A stretch of DNA of 64,000 nt from assembly GCA_049968515.1 (NCBI GenBank), contig JBMFQR010000009.1, positions 1 to 64,000 on the forward strand. Reading direction: 5' to 3'. The notes below the pieces were generated by a model. The model ran no database searches. It was not told where the DNA came from and saw only the letters and a list, made by a program, of their open reading frames with translations. The position numbers were made by a program, and so were the translations under genes. Positions 61,618 through 64,000 of this stretch are shown piece by piece. Each line of letters opens with the position of its first letter. Position 1 is the stretch's first letter. Source of the stretch: JAOACQ01 sp049968515 (GTDB taxonomy: Bacteria > Spirochaetota > Brevinematia > Brevinematales > JAOACQ01).

Positions 61618-64000
61618 CTATTTCCCTCTAAGTTCTTCAGGTGTTATCAAAACCTCTCTCGGTTTACCACTTCCCTTTGAAGGTCCTAAAATCTTCATCC
61701 TATCCATTGCCTCAATTATTCTTGATGCCCTGTTGTACCCTATTCTAAATCTTCTCTGAAGAAATGAAGCAGAAACTTCTCCATTTTCTGTAGCTACTCT
61801 AAGACACTCCTTAAAGAGAGGATCTTCCGTGTAGTCAGTAATACTTTCATCATCCTGTATTTCTGTTTCTTTTTCAAGAAGCTCGGTTGGATTGATAACA
61901 TATTCAGGCTCTCCATTTCTTTTCAAAGTTTTCACTATGGTTTCAACATCTCTTATTGAAACAAAAGGAGCCTGAATTCTTATAAGGTCAATGAAGTTTG
62001 GTGTCATAAATAATAAATCTCCTTTGCCCAGCAACTTTTCTGCACCACTTCTGTCAAGGATTGTTCTCGAATCGGTCTGAGAGCTTACTCTGAACGCTAT
62101 TCTTGAAGGAAAATTAGCCTTTATTATTCCAGTAACCACATCAACGCTCGGTCTCTGGGTTGCAACCACAAGGTGAATGCCTGTTGCCCTTGCCATTGCT
62201 GCCAGTCTCGATATTATTTTCTCCGTCTCCTTAGGCAGCCTCAGCATAAGGTTAGCAAATTCATCTATAATTATAACAATAAATGGTAACTTTTCACTTT
62301 CAGGAAGGTTATTTATTGAAATTTCTTTATTATAGTCAATTATATTTCTAACACCAGCTTCACTTAAAAGGTTATATCTGTTATCCATTTCTTCTGAGAC
62401 CCATTCGAGCACGGCAATAGCTTCCTCCGGGCTTGTTATTACAGGGGAGAGAAGGTGTGGTATCCCATCATAGAGTTCAAGTTCAACCATCTTTGGATCT
62501 ATAAGTATGAATTTGACCTCGTCTGATGTTCTTCTAAATACTATGCCGGCTATCAAAGAGTTTACAAAGACACTTTTCCCGCTTCCAGTAGTGCCAGCAA
62601 TCAAAAGATGCGGCATTTCTGTAAGGTCCTCAATTATAATATTACCAGCAATGTCCTTACCTAAAATCAAAGGAAGAATAGCCTTCGACTTCTTAAAATT
62701 TTCGCTTTCTATAATTTCTCTAAGTACTACTGTATCTCTTATCTGGTTTGGAACTTCAATGCCTATAATGCTTTTATTGCCAATCGGTGCAACTATCCTC
62801 AGATGTTTTGTGCCAAGTTTTAATGCAAGGTCATCTGTCAGATTTACTATACTTTTCAGTTTCAGTCCATCAGGAGGTAATATCTCATATCTTGTAATTG
62901 ATGGTCCACGCGAATACCCGGATACTTTAACATCTATTCTGAAACTTGCAAATGTAGTCTCAATAATCTCCGACACTCTTTTTATTTCTGTTTCCTCCTC
63001 TGAATGAGAAAGAGTTTTAAAGCTTTTTTCAAGCTCCTCTACTGCTGGAAATATGTAGTTTTCCAGTTTATTTTCAGGAATGTATGAGAGAGCCTCTTCA
63101 TCTTTCTCTCTCTGTGCAATGATTTCTCTGTAATCCGCCTCACCGGTAATTTCTTCTTCTTCAACAATTGAGTTTTCTTCAATACTTTCTTCTAAAATTG
63201 GTACTGGCATATTTGTTTCTTCAGCTTCTTTTATTTGCCGCATTTTTTCTTCTGGCTGATTGGATATTTCTTCTTCAACTGGTAGTTTTTTTATTTTATT
63301 CAACACCTTTTCCTTCTCATTTCTGTCAATAATCCAGGCAGGAACACTTTCCTTTAAAGCTGTTTTTTCAAAAACGACATCCTGCTTTTTCAGAAATTCT
63401 GGCTCTTTAACACTGATATTCTGGTCTTCTTTTTTTTCAGGCTGTTCTTTTATTTCAACATCAGGAAAATCAAATTGCTTTTGATGGGATGTTTTATTTT
63501 TCTGCATTCTTTTTGATGATAAAATCCAGTTAAATGGAAAAACAAAAATGAATATAAGTGCTTTTCCAACTAATGATGTAAATGACCTAAAAAGCTTCAT
63601 TGAAGATATTAAGGAAATTAAAAAAAGAGAAAGAAAAAGAATGAAAATAAATTCTTTTGGAAGAAACTCACCCAATAGATTTGAGATTACAGTCCCGGAG
63701 ATTCCAAACCTTATAAAATCTGGATTTTTTGATATTGCAGACAATGCAATCGATAAAGAGATTGCAGAAATAAAGAAGAGAATAAATTTGGTAAGTACTT
63801 TGCCAATCTTTTTGTTCGTCAGAAGATTAATCCCCATTGAAAAAAATCCAAAATTTAATATGTAGGAAGCAAATTTTCCGTACATTGTTATAAAAATTGA
63901 GGATAGAAATACCCCAATTTTACCGGCTATATTTTGAGGGATTCTGAGATAGCTGGAGGTGAAAAATGAGGAATCCAGTGGCGAAAAACTTATTAACGAA
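61618..64000 (-). CDS. ftsK: DNA translocase FtsK/SpoIIIE, 5' end beyond the window
   Basis: The minus-strand frame stays open to the right edge; upstream of the first Met it reads LISFSPLDSSFFTSS and QNIAGKIGVFLSSIFIT, the usual start of FtsK's first membrane helix, so the true start is past 64000. Four membrane helices are followed by a charged linker, then the motor with Walker A HLLIAGTTGSGKSVFVNSLI, RPSVDVVTGIIKANFPSRIA and GADKL-like GAEKLLGKGDLLFM. The gamma (winged-helix) domain is at the end (FLQRRFRIGYNRASRIIEAM). It pumps chromosomal DNA during division. Confidence 0.93.
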   Translation of the reverse strand, partial: SLISFSPLDSSFFTSSYLRIPQNIAGKIGVFLSSIFITMYGKFASYILNFGFFSMGINLLTNKKIGKVLTKFILFFISAISLSIALSAISKNPDFIRFGISGTVISNLLGEFLPKEFIFILFLSLFLISLISSMKLFRSFTSLVGKALIFIFVFPFNWILSSKRMQKNKTSHQKQFDFPDVEIKEQPEKKEDQNISVKEPEFLKKQDVVFEKTALKESVPAWIIDRNEKEKVLNKIKKLPVEEEISNQPEEKMRQIKEAEETNMPVPILEESIEENSIVEEEEITGEADYREIIAQREKDEEALSYIPENKLENYIFPAVEELEKSFKTLSHSEEETEIKRVSEIIETTFASFRIDVKVSGYSRGPSITRYEILPPDGLKLKSIVNLTDDLALKLGTKHLRIVAPIGNKSIIGIEVPNQIRDTVVLREIIESENFKKSKAILPLILGKDIAGNIIIEDLTEMPHLLIAGTTGSGKSVFVNSLIAGIVFRRTSDEVKFILIDPKMVELELYDGIPHLLSPVITSPEEAIAVLEWVSEEMDNRYNLLSEAGVRNIIDYNKEISINNLPESEKLPFIVIIIDEFANLMLRLPKETEKIISRLAAMARATGIHLVVATQRPSVDVVTGIIKANFPSRIAFRVSSQTDSRTILDRSGAEKLLGKGDLLFMTPNFIDLIRIQAPFVSIRDVETIVKTLKRNGEPEYVINPTELLEKETEIQDDESITDYTEDPLFKECLRVATENGEVSASFLQRRFRIGYNRASRIIEAMDRMKILGPSKGSGKPREVLITPEELRGK

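Noticed and set aside
62507..63007. Plus-strand frame of 166 codons
   Set aside because: It is antisense to the FtsK motor domain and shows no start signals or family motifs.
1..64000. CRISPR arrays, tRNA or rRNA genes
   Set aside because: I saw no regularly spaced repeats, no tRNA TPsiC/anticodon arm pattern and no rRNA-like stretch in the intergenic gaps.

Overview
The window is a low-GC (strongly AT-rich) stretch of bacterial chromosome that most likely comes from a spirochaete. The best taxonomic evidence is a pair of FlaA periplasmic-filament sheath genes (29294-30841), together with a long flagellar export cluster, a spirochaete-style FlgE hook protein and many lipoproteins. I cannot name the genus. 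Gene density is high. Operons are tight with frequent 4-20 nt overlaps, and visible promoters follow a TTtaca-17-TAtAAT pattern. One clear sigma-28-type promoter is also visible.

Layout. 1-678 holds decayed mobile DNA, including a broken IS110-type transposase tail. 679-2828 carries a protein mis-called 'asparagine synthetase B' in other genomes and a DUF4380 sugar-mutarotase-like protein. 2846-8973 has the B12-dependent ribonucleotide reductase NrdJ, YchF, an unknown exported protein, a diguanylate cyclase and RuvA. 9249-11545 has a secreted esterase convergent with a lipoprotein that shares its leader sequence. 11759-16304 is a complete branched-chain amino-acid ABC transporter (livKHMGF). 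16318-28216 is a long minus-strand series: mraY, AMMECR1, beta-propeller, MsbA-like exporter, prfA, gyrB, tmk, a divergent sigma factor with a zinc anti-sigma, and metF. 28220-31226 is panD, two flaA genes, a WD40 lipoprotein and a PilZ/GAF protein. 31283-33271 is a DUF1015 gene and a lipoprotein. 33389-37548 is the protein-arginine-phosphorylation quality-control operon mcsA-mcsB-clpC, without ctsR. 37813-38414 is a VapBC-type toxin-antitoxin pair flanked by duplicated terminators. 38614-50659 is flagellar: fliP-fliQ-fliR-flhB-flhA-flhF-flhG, an aldehyde dehydrogenase, then fliK-flgD-flgE. 50861-52154 is hisI-hisG. 52155-52573 has a transposase remnant. 52574-60329 has a WG-repeat lipoprotein, a DJ-1 family protein, a giant SprA-like outer-membrane protein and a GH5 glycosidase lipoprotein. 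60425-64000 has a second PilZ/GAF-type protein and FtsK, which runs off the window.

Main points of interest. The FlgE hook protein keeps Lys165 and Asn179 but has Ser at position 178, where characterised spirochaete hooks use Cys for a lysinoalanine cross-link; the protein has no cysteine at all. A 1876-residue SprA-like barrel, typical of Bacteroidota type IX secretion, sits in a spirochaete-like genome beside a GH5 enzyme. The McsAB-ClpC operon lacks CtsR but has an 8-10-8 inverted repeat just after its promoter. A near-consensus sigma-28 promoter precedes a PilZ-like gene, and its -10 region is repeated as an identical 16-mer before the DUF1015 gene.
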